A DNA stretch of 64,000 bases from Lachnospiraceae bacterium. GTDB lineage: Bacteria > Bacillota > Clostridia > Lachnospirales > Lachnospiraceae. Below, piece by piece: positions 1 to 8,340 of the stretch (position 1 is its first letter; every line of letters begins with the position of its first letter). The notes below the pieces were generated by a model, which saw only the letters and a list, made by a program, of their open reading frames with translations, did not search any database and was not told the origin of the DNA. A program made the position numbers and the translations under genes. The DNA is taken from the NCBI GenBank assembly GCA_910575555.1, contig CAJTFX010000006.1, positions 63,509-127,508 of the forward strand, given 5' to 3'.

Positions 1-1074
1 GAGGAAATGAGGAACAAGGAGCTGGACGCCAGAGGTCAGATGAATCTGGTCAGCGCAGAATTAAAAAAACAGGAAAGCCAGATTGTTTTCAGCATCAATT
101 TTTTTCCGGTGGTTTCTGAAGTCTGCAATATTTTTCACATTCCATATGTATGCTGGATTGTGGACAGTCCGGTGATGGAATTGTATTCCCATTCCATCCG
201 AAACAGCTGGAACCGCATATTTTTATTTGACTATGCGCTGTATGAGGAATTCCGCGGGGAGAATCCCAAAGGGATATTTTACCTGCCATTGGGCGCAGAT
301 TATGTGCGTCTGGATTCTCTGATAGAGACAATTACAGAACAGGACAGGAAGAAATATTCTGCGGATGTTTCCTTTATCGGATCTCTGTATACAGAAAAAT
401 GCCCCTATAACCATCTGAAAGAGGAATCCTGGCTGAAAGGCTATCTGGATGGGGTCATTGAGGCCCAGACCAAGGTTTACGGTTACAATTTCCTGGAAGA
501 ATGCATTACGGATGAGGTGCTGCAGCAGTTTAAGGAAAAAGTGCCTTTTTATCATTTTCCGGAGAAGGCCAGCCACAATGACCGGGCGGCAATGGCCCAT
601 CTCTATCTGGGAAACAAGGTCACCGAGCAGGAACGTCTGCGGCTGCTGAAACGGGTGTCGGAAGCATACAGCCTGGACTTATATACGGCAAGTGATTTCA
701 GTCCTCTGCCCAGGGCAAATTACAGGGGGCTTGCCAAAAGCACAACAGAGATGCCCAAAATTTTTCATTTGTCAAAAATCAATCTGAATTTCACTTCAAA
801 GCCTATCCGGACGGGTCTCCCTCTGAGGCTTTGGGATATTCTTGGGGCCGGGGGGTTTGCGCTGACGAACTTCCAGAGTGAGATCCCGGAGTATTTTGAA
901 GTTGGAAAAGATTTGGATATTTACGCAAGCGAAGAGGAATTGATGGAAAAGATCCGGTATTATCTGGAACATGAAAAGGAGCGGCAGGCAATTGCCGAAA
1001 GCGGCTATCGGAAAGCAAAAGAACAGTATTCTCTGGAGCTGCGGGTGAAGCAGATTCTTAAGACTGTTTGCTGA
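1..1074 (+). CDS. DUF3880/CgeB-like glycosyltransferase, 5' truncated by window edge
   Basis: The reading frame is open from base 1, so the first in-frame ATG at 7 is probably internal and the true start lies outside the window. The visible 357 residues have an N-terminal half like DUF3880 proteins (PYVCWIVDSP, then LPLGAD) and a C-terminal half like Glyco_trans_1_2 (GLPLRLWDILGAGGFALTN, then EIPEYF), the usual CgeB-like arrangement. Such enzymes are GT-B glycosyltransferases of the cytoplasm and often lie beside flagellin genes, where flagellin O-glycosylation is the usual proposal. A flagellin follows 0.6 kb downstream. The family assignment is fairly firm; donor and acceptor are inference from context. 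Confidence 0.75.
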   Translation, partial: EEMRNKELDARGQMNLVSAELKKQESQIVFSINFFPVVSEVCNIFHIPYVCWIVDSPVMELYSHSIRNSWNRIFLFDYALYEEFRGENPKGIFYLPLGADYVRLDSLIETITEQDRKKYSADVSFIGSLYTEKCPYNHLKEESWLKGYLDGVIEAQTKVYGYNFLEECITDEVLQQFKEKVPFYHFPEKASHNDRAAMAHLYLGNKVTEQERLRLLKRVSEAYSLDLYTASDFSPLPRANYRGLAKSTTEMPKIFHLSKINLNFTSKPIRTGLPLRLWDILGAGGFALTNFQSEIPEYFEVGKDLDIYASEEELMEKIRYYLEHEKERQAIAESGYRKAKEQYSLELRVKQILKTVC

Positions 1075-1106
1075 TAAATTTACAAGAGAAAAGGAGGAAG
1101 CACATC

Positions 1107-1478
1107 ATGGAGGATATGCGCGCACAGCAGATAGAGGCGCTGGAGGTTTTGGAGGGCTATAACAAACGCCTGATAAAGAGTATGAAGAACATTATTCCGG
1201 AACTGGAAGGGGAGCGGAAAGAGGACACAGACAAATTTCTGGATGAGATTGTCAAAGGCATCAATTGGGAAATCGGCATCTTAAACGGCACGATGACGCT
1301 TTTGAATGAGACCAGGGAGCGCATCCGCAAAGAGGACATTAACAGCAGTATTCTGAAGCTCAGCAAGGCTCTGGAGGGAAAGAAAGACAGCGAGATTGCC
1401 GCTTCCATGAAAGAAACCCTTCCTGTATTTGAAAACTTCGGAAAGGCTGCGGAAGAAGTTCTTGGGGAAGTAAAATAA
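1107..1478 (+). CDS. Small helical protein of unknown function in flagellar locus
   Basis: This encodes 123 residues. I chose the ATG at 1107 because AAGGAGG at 1091-1097 sits 9 bases upstream; the in-frame ATG at 1068 overlaps the upstream gene and has no ribosome site. The protein is charged, has no signal peptide or membrane segment, and reads as several amphipathic helices (for example ILNGTMTLLNETRERIRK). I do not recognise a named family. Its position 32 bases after a probable flagellin glycosyltransferase and just before a flagellin suggests a cytosolic flagellar role, perhaps chaperone-like, but nothing in the sequence proves it. Confidence 0.65.
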   Translation: MEDMRAQQIEALEVLEGYNKRLIKSMKNIIPELEGERKEDTDKFLDEIVKGINWEIGILNGTMTLLNETRERIRKEDINSSILKLSKALEGKKDSEIAASMKETLPVFENFGKAAEEVLGEVK

Positions 1479-1525
1479 GATATCACCTGGCTGCAGGGCG
1501 TCTTTTAAAATTTTCCAAATATCCA

Positions 1526-1553
1526 TTGCAAATATTTTTCCCTTTGCTATAAT
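1526..1553 (+). promoter_or_regulatory. Sigma-A-type promoter of short flagellin
   Basis: TTGCAA at 1526-1531 and TATAAT at 1548-1553 are separated by 16 bases, about 105 bases ahead of the flagellin start. No sigma-28 element is visible here, so this flagellin looks sigma-A driven with a long leader. Confidence 0.6.
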
Positions 1554-1657
1554 TAAATTATACTCAGGAGCGCACGTATTATTTGATTATGGGTATTGTT
1601 ACAGCAGAAGGTATTGACATAAGGAAGTAAAAGCTATAAAAGGAAGGAGGTTATTTT

Positions 1658-2470
1658 ATGAGTATTTCATCCATTGGCGGCAGCCGGAATTTATACCAGA
1701 ACCGCAGTTTGTACACCAAACAGAATCAGAATCTTCAAAAGAATTTTCAGCAGTTATCCAGCGGCAGGCGGATCAATAAAGCCGCGGACGATGCAGCAGG
1801 TCTTGCAATAGCGGCAAAGATGCTGACACAGAGCAACGGCTATGACGTGGGCGCGCACAATGCCGCTACCTCTCAGGATATGGTGAATGTGGCGGAAGGC
1901 GGTCTGTCTAAGATTTCAGATTCCCTGCAGCGGATGCGGGAGCTGAGCATTCAGGCGTCTAATACGGCAATTTATGGAGACGACGACAGAGCGGCAATTC
2001 AGCAGGAAATTGATCAGCTCAAAGGCTATATCTCTGATGCGGCTAAGAACACCCAGTTCAACAACATGAACGTTTTGGACGGTTCCATGAAGAATTCCCA
2101 TGTGGCGTCAGGCCCGGACGGAAGCGGCATGAACATCAATATGCCCAATGCAGTTTTGGATTCTCTGGGGCTTTCTGATTATGATGTGACAGGGGAGTTT
2201 GATATTTCCGCCATTGACAGCGCATTGGAGAAGGTTTCTTCGGAAAGAAGCGGACTTGGGGCGACCTACAACCGCTTGGATCACACCATTAATTACAACT
2301 CCTATGCATCTTACAATGTTACGGCGTCACGCAGCCGGATTGAAGATCTGGATTATGCAGGGGCAGTTTCTGATATGAAGAAGAACAGTCTGCTGCAGGA
2401 ATACCGGATTATGATGCAGAAGAAGCAGATGGAGCAGTATGGAAGCGTGAACCGGTTAATGAATTTCTGA
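1658..2470 (+). CDS. Flagellin, short form
   Basis: A 270-residue flagellar filament subunit. The N-terminal D0/D1 region shows SGRRINKAADDAAGLAIAAK (about residues 35-54) and LQRMRELSIQASN, the segment equivalent to the TLR5-contacting helix. The C-terminal core shows ASRSRIEDLDYAGAV and ends VNRLMNF rather than the common VLSLL-type tail. The middle (about 145-195) is short, so this is a near-minimal flagellin without a surface domain. Start chosen from AGGAGG at 1645-1650. It is followed by a bidirectional terminator and a convergent FliD-like gene. A second, much larger flagellin lies at 32280-34559, so filaments could be of mixed composition. Confidence 0.93.
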   Translation: MSISSIGGSRNLYQNRSLYTKQNQNLQKNFQQLSSGRRINKAADDAAGLAIAAKMLTQSNGYDVGAHNAATSQDMVNVAEGGLSKISDSLQRMRELSIQASNTAIYGDDDRAAIQQEIDQLKGYISDAAKNTQFNNMNVLDGSMKNSHVASGPDGSGMNINMPNAVLDSLGLSDYDVTGEFDISAIDSALEKVSSERSGLGATYNRLDHTINYNSYASYNVTASRSRIEDLDYAGAVSDMKKNSLLQEYRIMMQKKQMEQYGSVNRLMNF

Positions 2471-2510
2471 TTGTGACAGAAGTATCATCCGGGAATATTT
2501 ACAGAACTAA

Positions 2511-2550
2511 AAAGGCCGCATTTGGGAGAACAATCCTGAATGCGGCCTTT
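2511..2550. terminator. Bidirectional terminator between flagellin and FliD-like gene
   Basis: AAAGGCCGCATT (2511-2522) pairs with AATGCGGCCTTT (2539-2550); A and T runs flank the 12-bp stem, so it can serve both convergent genes. Confidence 0.85.
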
Positions 2551-2575
2551 GTTACAGGTTCATTTATATTTTTCA

Positions 2576-3874
2576 TCAGCAATACCGATCCATCATCATT
2601 CCGGAGTAAATGGAAGTAATATAAGGGGTTACCAGGTTTTTTCCTGGATTCTTATAAGTGACAATAATTTTATCCACATATTTCATGGGATCTAAAGAAG
2701 CGTTGTTAGCTTTCGTATTCAGAAGATTCTTGAATTCATTCAGCACAGACAGATGCTCTTCTGCATTCTCTTCCGAAACGGATTCCGTCAGTAAGGCTTT
2801 GTCTATGGAGATTTCTCCTTTGTCGTCCACCAGAAGCCCCATGCTCTCAAGGCTGTTCTGGAATGTAAAAGCGGTACTGCTCATGTCCCGGTACAGCTTC
2901 ACGCTCTGATGCTGGGAATCGGAATATTTATTGGCAGTATGCAGAATAGAGTTATAGGAATCTACCAGTGTCTGAATATTTTCAGCCATGGCGTCAGCGT
3001 TGGTCTTGAAACCGATGACAGCCGGATTTCCTTCTTCGCTGAGCCCCCGAAGGGTCAGTTCAAAGGCGTGGTTGATGGTGAATGTGTTGGAATAAGCGGA
3101 ACGTTCCACACCGTCTAACAAAAAAACTGCATTGCCGGCTTCCTGAGCTACATGGTCAATGCCCAGAGCGTCAATGGCAGAAATAGAATCCCGGGTTCCC
3201 TGAGGATAAATGGAAAACAGGTAATTCTCCTCCGGCGCAATTCCGGTGGAAACCGATTCAATCTGCAGTGCGCTTAAGCCGTTTGGATCTTCCACCACCG
3301 ATGCTTTCAAGCCGATATCTGCGTTGGTGATCAGATTGGACAGCTTTAACTGGGTGGTATAATTGGTATCGTCTGAATTAATGGTAAACTGGAATTCAAA
3401 AGCAGACGAAGTGTTTTCCAAATCAAAGGAATAAGAACCGGGCCGTAAGGATAAATTGTCTTTATCCAGAAAATTCCCCAGGTTAACCTGAGAAGAGGCA
3501 AGCTGTTTTACTTCAATGAGAAAACTGTCTGTTTCTTCGGATTCTTTGCTGTCGCCAATAAAATCGGCGGAAACAACATCTTCCTGAGAAGATACGGCAA
3601 TCTTTTTCTGAAATGCATTGCCAATTCCCTCTTCTGCATCAGAAAGAGAAGCAATTACATTCTTGATCACCCTGGTGCTTTCCTTGATGTCAATGGCAAA
3701 CTTCTGTACATCCCCCGAGTGTTTAATCTTGTAGAGGGGGGAGTCTTTATTGATTTTTACGATGTTGTTGTATATACTGCGCAATTCGCTTTTTTTGTGC
3801 GAATCGTAGCGGGAAGCCGATTGTTTTCCATAAGTGCTCAGATAGTAATTATAAGCAGTATCGATGCCGGCCAT
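2576..3874 (-). CDS. FliD-like filament cap / hook-associated protein
   Basis: A 432-residue protein read on the minus strand, starting at an ATG behind AAAGGAGGGG. The middle has FliD-type features: FLIEVKQLASSQVNLGNFL near residue 120 and LLDGVERSAYSNTFTIN followed by FELTLRGLSEEG near 255-290. The N-terminal third (residues 1-95) lacks a typical FliD start, and the tail YITSIYSGMMMDRYC is cysteine-terminated. FliD proteins cap the growing flagellar filament outside the cell and help flagellin fold. The gene converges on the short flagellin and shares its terminator. It may be a specialised cap matched to one of the two flagellins; a general FliD elsewhere in the genome is likely. Confidence 0.7.
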   Translation of the reverse strand: MAGIDTAYNYYLSTYGKQSASRYDSHKKSELRSIYNNIVKINKDSPLYKIKHSGDVQKFAIDIKESTRVIKNVIASLSDAEEGIGNAFQKKIAVSSQEDVVSADFIGDSKESEETDSFLIEVKQLASSQVNLGNFLDKDNLSLRPGSYSFDLENTSSAFEFQFTINSDDTNYTTQLKLSNLITNADIGLKASVVEDPNGLSALQIESVSTGIAPEENYLFSIYPQGTRDSISAIDALGIDHVAQEAGNAVFLLDGVERSAYSNTFTINHAFELTLRGLSEEGNPAVIGFKTNADAMAENIQTLVDSYNSILHTANKYSDSQHQSVKLYRDMSSTAFTFQNSLESMGLLVDDKGEISIDKALLTESVSEENAEEHLSVLNEFKNLLNTKANNASLDPMKYVDKIIVTYKNPGKNLVTPYITSIYSGMMMDRYC

Positions 3875-3970
3875 AAAAATCCCCTCCTTTCATCCGTGAA
3901 ATCATGCCGAAGCATGGGGGCGCAAAATAACTCCTTGTACCTTTTGCGTTCAATCTATAATTCAATATCT

Positions 3971-3978
3971 ATATCGGA
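3971..3978 (-). promoter_or_regulatory. Possible sigma-28 -10 element for FliD-like gene
   Basis: On the minus strand this reads TCCGATAT, one base from the GCCGATAT flagellar -10 consensus, 97 bases before the start. No good TAAA -35 box is visible 15 bases upstream, so the call is weak. Confidence 0.3.
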
Positions 3979-4074
3979 TGCTTTTTTTGTTTTGTGAAGG
4001 GGCTTTTTTGCAGTTTTTTCGTATATATAGAAGAAATTGCTTGCCAATTACTTAAAATAGTTCAGGCAAAAGTA

Positions 4075-4104
4075 TTGACGGGCAGGGGAAAAGTGTGCTA
4101 TATT
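4075..4104 (+). promoter_or_regulatory. Promoter of rpmG-secE-nusG-rplKA unit
   Basis: TTGACG (4075-4080) and TATATT (4099-4104) are 18 bases apart, about 65 bases before rpmG. This fits sigma-A transcription of the whole unit. Confidence 0.6.
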
Positions 4105-4170
4105 AAACTGGCGATGGAAGTAGGTCTTTTTTTTATGCCTAAAATTAGAAAGCAAGTGGAGGTGGAAGTT

Positions 4171-4320
4171 GTGCGCACAAGAATTACACTGGCATGTACA
4201 GAATGTAAGCAACGTAACTACAATACGACCAAGGATAAGAAAACTCATCCGGACAGAATGGAGACCAAGAAATACTGCAGATTCTGCAGAACACACACGT
4301 TACACAAGGAAACCAAGTAA
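4171..4320 (+). CDS. rpmG: 50S ribosomal protein L33
   Basis: A 49-residue L33. It starts at the GTG at 4171 with GGAGGTGG just upstream; the longer open frame from 3994 is only read-through of the leader. The protein has the zinc-binding pairs CTEC near residue 9 and CRFC near residue 36, so this is the zinc-ribbon (C+) form, and LHKETK at the end. L33 sits in the large subunit near the E site. It heads the unit that continues with secE and nusG, the usual order in Clostridia. Confidence 0.95.
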   Translation: MRTRITLACTECKQRNYNTTKDKKTHPDRMETKKYCRFCRTHTLHKETK

Positions 4321-4400
4321 TAAAATGGAGCAGAGTGAAGGTTAAAATATTTTGACCGTCCCTGATTGATGGCGTATTCGCTGCGCCGCTGGAGGTAAAA

Positions 4401-4607
4401 ATGGGAGAAACCAATACAGAAAAAGCTTCAAAAACGAGCTGGTTCACCGGTCTTAAGGCTGAGTTTGGCAAGATTATCTGGCCGGACAAAAAATCACTTA
4501 GCAGACAGACGGCTGCTGTGGTAGCTGCTTCTGTTGTCTTAGGTCTGATCATTGCCGTATTGGATGTAATCATCCGGTATGGTGTGGATAACCTGGTGAA
4601 ATTATAG
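4401..4607 (+). CDS. secE: Preprotein translocase subunit SecE
   Basis: A 68-residue single-span membrane protein with the conserved ahead-of-membrane stretch LKAEFGKIIWPDKK and one hydrophobic helix (VVAASVVLGLIIAVLDVII). SecE clamps and stabilises SecY in the SecYEG channel. The ATG at 4401 follows GGAGGT with normal spacing. It is placed between rpmG and nusG, with 16 bases to nusG, as in most bacteria. Confidence 0.96.
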   Translation: MGETNTEKASKTSWFTGLKAEFGKIIWPDKKSLSRQTAAVVAASVVLGLIIAVLDVIIRYGVDNLVKL

Positions 4608-4623
4608 GAGGCATAGGTGATTT

Positions 4624-5142
4624 ATGGCAGAGGCAAACTGGTACGTAGTTCATACCTATTCAGGTTATGAAAACAAAGTTAAGGAGAACATTGAGAAAAC
4701 CATCGAGAACCGTCATCTGGAAGAACAGATTTTGGAGGTGCGGGTTCCGATGCAGAGTGTTGTGGAAATGAAAAACGGCGTCAAGAAAACCGTTGAGAAA
4801 AAAATGTTTCCGGGATATGTTCTGATTAATATGGTTATGAATGATGACATATGGTATGTGGTTAGAAATACCAGGGGTGTTACCGGATTTGTTGGCCCGG
4901 GTTCCAAGCCCGTACCACTCACTGAAGCTGAAATGAGGCCATTGGGTATTCAGGTTGATCAAAATGTGGTTGTAGACTTTGAAGAAGGTGATTCAATCCA
5001 GGTGACCGGCGGTGTCTGGAAAGATACGGTTGGGATTATCCAGTCTATGAATCATGGGAAACAGATGGTTACAATCAATGTTGACCTGTTCGGCCGTGAA
5101 ACGCCGGTTGAAATAAGTTTCACAGATATCAGAAAGTTATAA
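4624..5142 (+). CDS. nusG: Transcription termination/antitermination factor NusG
   Basis: A 172-residue protein with the NGN domain at residues 4-110 (WYVVHTYSGYENKVKENI, later MFPGYVLI and FVGPGSKPVPL) and a C-terminal KOW domain (about 118-172, DSIQVTGGVWKDTVGII). NusG binds the RNA polymerase clamp and couples it to the ribosome or Rho. Length is normal. It lies directly upstream of rplK as expected for the conserved secE-nusG-rplK order. Confidence 0.97.
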   Translation: MAEANWYVVHTYSGYENKVKENIEKTIENRHLEEQILEVRVPMQSVVEMKNGVKKTVEKKMFPGYVLINMVMNDDIWYVVRNTRGVTGFVGPGSKPVPLTEAEMRPLGIQVDQNVVVDFEEGDSIQVTGGVWKDTVGIIQSMNHGKQMVTINVDLFGRETPVEISFTDIRKL

Positions 5143-5175
5143 GATGCAACGATATGAAAAGGAGGAATTTTCCAA

Positions 5176-5601
5176 ATGGCAAAGAAAGTAGAAGGATATA
5201 TAAAATTACAGATTCCTGCTGGAAAAGCTACACCTGCACCACCAGTTGGACCTGCGCTCGGACAGCATGGCGTGAACATTGTTGAATTTACCAAACAGTT
5301 CAATGCCAGAACTGCCGATCAGGGAGATTTAATTATTCCGGTAGTGATTACCGTATATGCAGACAGGAGCTTCAGCTTTGTAACAAAGACTCCGCCTGCG
5401 CCGGTATTAATTAAAAAAGCATGTAATATTAAATCAGGTTCTGCAGTACCGAACAAAACAAAAGTAGCAACTATTTCCAAAGCAAAGATTCAGGAAATTG
5501 CAGAACTGAAAATGCCGGATTTGAACGCTGGTTCTTTGGAAGCGGCAATGAGTATGATCGCAGGAACAGCAAGAAGCATGGGAGTTACTGTGGAAGAATA
5601 A
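5176..5601 (+). CDS. rplK: 50S ribosomal protein L11
   Basis: A 141-residue L11, full length, with the N-terminal [19 protein letters not shown] and C-terminal [12 protein letters not shown]. It binds the GTPase-associated centre of 23S rRNA and is needed for RelA-type and factor-dependent GTPase activation. AAGGAGG precedes the ATG. rplA follows after 140 bases that hold a possible L1 control site. Confidence 0.97.
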   Translation: MAKKVEGYIKLQIPAGKATPAPPVGPALGQHGVNIVEFTKQFNARTADQGDLIIPVVITVYADRSFSFVTKTPPAPVLIKKACNIKSGSAVPNKTKVATISKAKIQEIAELKMPDLNAGSLEAAMSMIAGTARSMGVTVEE

Positions 5602-5696
5602 AATGTTCCGCAGTTCCCGTACGGGCAGGGCCCAAAGGAAGAAGGATTTCCCGGCCAGACCCGTAAGAAATGAAACAATCTTAATTCCTGCAGAAC

Positions 5697-5726
5697 GTGG
5701 GAGGGGCAGGCTCCCGATATTACCAC
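5697..5726 (+). promoter_or_regulatory. Candidate L1 autoregulatory site in the rplA leader
   Basis: GTGG (5697-5700) pairs with CCAC (5722-5725), and GGAG (5699-5703) with CTCC (5711-5714), leaving an asymmetric GATATTA bulge. Two short helices with an asymmetric internal loop directly upstream of rplA resemble L1-binding leaders, but the match is by eye only. Confidence 0.4.
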
Positions 5727-5741
5727 TAGGAGGTTATCAGA

Positions 5742-6434
5742 ATGAAACGAGGAAAGAAATATACAGAAGCTGCCAAAGGAATTGACAAAGCAGCGCAGTA
5801 TGATACAGCAGAAGCAATCAGCCTTGTAAAAAAAGCAGCAGTTGCTAAATTTGATGAAACAATTGAAGCCCACATCAGAACTGGCTGTGACGGACGTCAT
5901 GCAGAACAGCAGATCCGCGGCGCGGTTGTATTGCCCCACGGAACTGGTAAGGCGGTGAAGGTTTTAGTATTTGCCAAAGGCGACAAGCTGGACGAAGCTC
6001 TGGCAGCAGGCGCTGATCATGTAGGCGGAGAGGAACTGATCCCGAAGATCCAGAATGATGGATGGCTTGATTTTGACGTTGTAGTTGCTACCCCGGATAT
6101 GATGGGCGTGGTAGGCCGTCTGGGACGTGTACTTGGACCGAAGGGCTTAATGCCGAACCCCAAGGCAGGAACCGTAACCATGGACGTTACCAAGGCAATT
6201 AATGATATCAAAGCAGGTAAAATTGAGTATAGATTAGACAGAACAAATATTATCCATGTGCCAATTGGAAAAGCATCTTTTTCAGAAGAACAATTAGCGG
6301 ACAACTTCCAGACCCTTATGGATGCCATCATTAAAGCAAGACCGTCCGTATTGAAAGGACAGTATTTAAAGAGCGTGACCCTGGCTCCTACCATGGGACC
6401 CGGCGTAAAACTCAATACGGCAAAATTCGTTTAA
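5742..6434 (+). CDS. rplA: 50S ribosomal protein L1
   Basis: A 230-residue L1 of normal length, with [20 protein letters not shown] and [10 protein letters not shown] near residues 118-145, the family signature. L1 forms the mobile L1 stalk that handles E-site tRNA, and it represses its own mRNA in many bacteria. The ATG follows TAGGAGG. The gene ends the rpmG-rplA unit; a separate promoter drives rplJ just downstream. Confidence 0.97.
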   Translation: MKRGKKYTEAAKGIDKAAQYDTAEAISLVKKAAVAKFDETIEAHIRTGCDGRHAEQQIRGAVVLPHGTGKAVKVLVFAKGDKLDEALAAGADHVGGEELIPKIQNDGWLDFDVVVATPDMMGVVGRLGRVLGPKGLMPNPKAGTVTMDVTKAINDIKAGKIEYRLDRTNIIHVPIGKASFSEEQLADNFQTLMDAIIKARPSVLKGQYLKSVTLAPTMGPGVKLNTAKFV

Positions 6435-6441
6435 TTTGGTG

Positions 6442-6470
6442 TTGACATCCGAAATACACAATGATATACT
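6442..6470 (+). promoter_or_regulatory. rplJL promoter
   Basis: Consensus TTGACA at 6442-6447 and TATACT at 6465-6470, spaced by 17 bases, lie immediately ahead of the L10 leader. Confidence 0.85.
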
Positions 6471-6474
6471 GAAC

Positions 6475-6640
6475 AAGCATATGACCGAAGACAGCAGGCG
6501 CCGAATGGCATAACGATACGGCCTGCCGAGGGAATTTACAGGGCAGTTTATGCCGGTAAATGAATGAAAGATGATTTCAGCCTCTTTGTTTTTGGACAAA
6601 GAGGCTGTTTTATGCGCAGGGAAAACTCCCTGGGCAATTC
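6475..6640 (+). ncRNA. Ribosomal protein L10 leader with attenuator
   Basis: The transcript ahead of rplJ shows the L10 leader pattern: ACCGAAGACAGCAGGCGCC paired with GGCCTGCCGAGG, followed by a strong intrinsic terminator (CAGCCTCTTTGT at 6578-6589 with ACAAAGAGGCTG at 6596-6607, then TTTT). In Firmicutes excess L10(L12)4 binds this leader and promotes termination before rplJ. The placement and terminator agree with that; the fold was not computed. Confidence 0.85.
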
Positions 6641-6665
6641 TAAAAAATAAGGAGGTGCACAATTC

Positions 6666-7202
6666 GTGGCAAAAGTAGAGTTAAAGCAGCCCATCGTACA
6701 GGAAATTTCTGATTACATCAAAGATGCGCAGTCTGTAGTGCTGGTAGATTACCGTGGATTGACGGTAGAGGAAGATACACAGCTGCGCAAGCAGATGAGA
6801 GAAGCTGGTGTTGTATACAAAGTATATAAGAATACATTGATGAATTTTGCATTTAAGGGAACAGATTTTGAGAGCATGAGTTCTTTACTGGAAGGGCCCA
6901 ATGCCATTGCTGTTTCAAAAGATGATGCGACAGCGCCGGCAAGAATCCTTGCGAAGTTTGCGAAAACTGCTCCGGCATTGGAGTTAAAAGCAGGCGTGGT
7001 AGAAGGAACCTTCTATGATACGGACGGAATTAAGGTAATTGCTTCCATTCCGTCAAGAGAAGAACTGCTTTCCAAATTCCTTGGAAGCATTCAGTCACCG
7101 ATTACCAACTTTGCCCGTGTTCTTAATCAGATTGCAGAACAGGGCGGCCAGGCAGGCGAGACAGCAGAAGCTGCTCCTGCAGAAGAGACAGCGGAAGCAT
7201 AA
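6666..7202 (+). CDS. rplJ: 50S ribosomal protein L10
   Basis: A 178-residue L10 that starts at GTG 6666 behind AAGGAGGTG. It has the conserved [20 protein letters not shown] and EGPNAIAVS segments and an alanine/glutamate-rich tail that anchors L7/L12 dimers. It forms the stalk base on 23S rRNA. It is 26 bases upstream of rplL and probably controls both genes through the preceding leader. Confidence 0.96.
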   Translation: MAKVELKQPIVQEISDYIKDAQSVVLVDYRGLTVEEDTQLRKQMREAGVVYKVYKNTLMNFAFKGTDFESMSSLLEGPNAIAVSKDDATAPARILAKFAKTAPALELKAGVVEGTFYDTDGIKVIASIPSREELLSKFLGSIQSPITNFARVLNQIAEQGGQAGETAEAAPAEETAEA

Positions 7203-7228
7203 TAAATAGAAAATGGAGGGAAATTAGA

Positions 7229-7606
7229 ATGGCAAAGTTAACAACAGAAGAGTTTATTGAAGCGATTAAAGAGTTAAGCGTATTAGAGTTAAATGAATTA
7301 GTAAAAGCATGTGAAGAAGAATTCGGCGTATCTGCAGCAGCAGGCGTTGTAGTTGCAGCAGCAGGCGGAGACGGCGCAGGCGCAGCAGAAGAAAAGACTG
7401 ACTTCAACGTAGAGCTGACAGAAGTTGGCCCCAACAAGGTTAAGGTTATCAAGGTTGTCCGCGAAGTAACCGGTCTTGGCCTGAAAGAAGCAAAAGAAGT
7501 AGTTGACGGCGCTCCGAAGGTAGTAAAAGAAGGCGCTGAGAAGGCAGAAGCTGAAGATATTAAAGCTAAGCTGGAAGCAGAAGGCGCAAAAGTTACTTTG
7601 AAATAA
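7229..7606 (+). CDS. rplL: 50S ribosomal protein L7/L12
   Basis: A 125-residue L7/L12 with N-terminal dimerisation helices (residues 1-35), an alanine/glycine hinge (about 36-52) and the C-terminal factor-binding domain ([16 protein letters not shown] near 90-105). It recruits translational GTPases. The gene ends in a terminator, and rpoB does not follow directly: an ECF sigma module and repeats lie between. Confidence 0.97.
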   Translation: MAKLTTEEFIEAIKELSVLELNELVKACEEEFGVSAAAGVVVAAAGGDGAGAAEEKTDFNVELTEVGPNKVKVIKVVREVTGLGLKEAKEVVDGAPKVVKEGAEKAEAEDIKAKLEAEGAKVTLK

Positions 7607-7629
7607 TTGCAGTTTGCAAAATACAAGAG

Positions 7630-7663
7630 CAGCAGGTTTTCCGTTGGGGGAACCTGCTGTTTC
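7630..7663 (+). terminator. Terminator of rplJL
   Basis: CAGCAGGTT (7630-7638) pairs with AACCTGCTG (7651-7659), followed by TTTCT. Confidence 0.75.
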
Positions 7664-7776
7664 TGATTGAAGAAAAAGAAATATTTTTATTTTTGATAGA
7701 TTTCCTTTTCGCCATTCGTAATAATAAGTGTAAGACAAAACAAGCCGGCGCGCAGGTTTGGAAAAGAGGATAATTT

Positions 7777-8340
7777 ATGAAGATTGGAGAAAAGAATTAT
7801 ATTCAGCAATTACAATTGCACAATGAAAAAGCGCTCATGTATGTAATAGATGAATATGGCGGGCTTTTGATGGCGATTATCCGCAAGCATCTTTTCAGTC
7901 AGCCCCAGAAACAGGAGGAATGCTTTGACGACGTACTTCTGAAAATCTGGCAGAACATTTCCGACTTTGATGAGAGCAGGAATTCTTTCAAAAACTGGGC
8001 GGCGGCCATTGCAAGATACCGGGCCATTGATTACCTCCGCCAGTATCAGCGGGAACTGGTAACCGTGGACATTGAAGATACCGCCATTGTTCGGGAGGAC
8101 AGTATGCTTGCCGGGATGATAGAAAAAGAAATCTCAGAAGAAGTGGAAAAAATGCTGGAATGTCTGAAGCCTCTGGACCGGGAATTATTTATGAAATTAT
8201 ATGTGGAAGATAAGACAATCGAGCAGGTAAGCGAAGAAACGGGAATGAAAAAGGAAATAATTTACAACCGCTTATCCAGAGGGAAAAACAAAATCCGCAG
8301 ACAGTACCGAACAGAAAGGGGCGTTTCTTATGGCAAATAA
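7777..8340 (+). CDS. ECF-type RNA polymerase sigma factor
   Basis: A 187-residue sigma-70 family protein. Region 2 is seen near residues 25-90 (CFDDVLLKIWQNISDFD, then FKNWAAAIARYRAIDYLRQY) and region 4 near 125-178 (LKPLDRELFMKLYVEDKTIEQ, ETGMKKEIIYNRLSRGKNKI). No region 1 or 3 is present, which is typical of ECF factors. It overlaps the next gene by 11 bases. That gene encodes a DUF4179 membrane protein, the usual partner that acts as anti-sigma or sensor. The pair sits between rplL and rpoB, an unusual position. The signal it senses is unknown. Confidence 0.88.
   Translation: MKIGEKNYIQQLQLHNEKALMYVIDEYGGLLMAIIRKHLFSQPQKQEECFDDVLLKIWQNISDFDESRNSFKNWAAAIARYRAIDYLRQYQRELVTVDIEDTAIVREDSMLAGMIEKEISEEVEKMLECLKPLDRELFMKLYVEDKTIEQVSEETGMKKEIIYNRLSRGKNKIRRQYRTERGVSYGK

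Noticed and set aside
6442-6640. A riboswitch upstream of rplJ
   Set aside because: The conserved pairs and the terminator fit the ribosomal L10 leader better than any metabolite aptamer.
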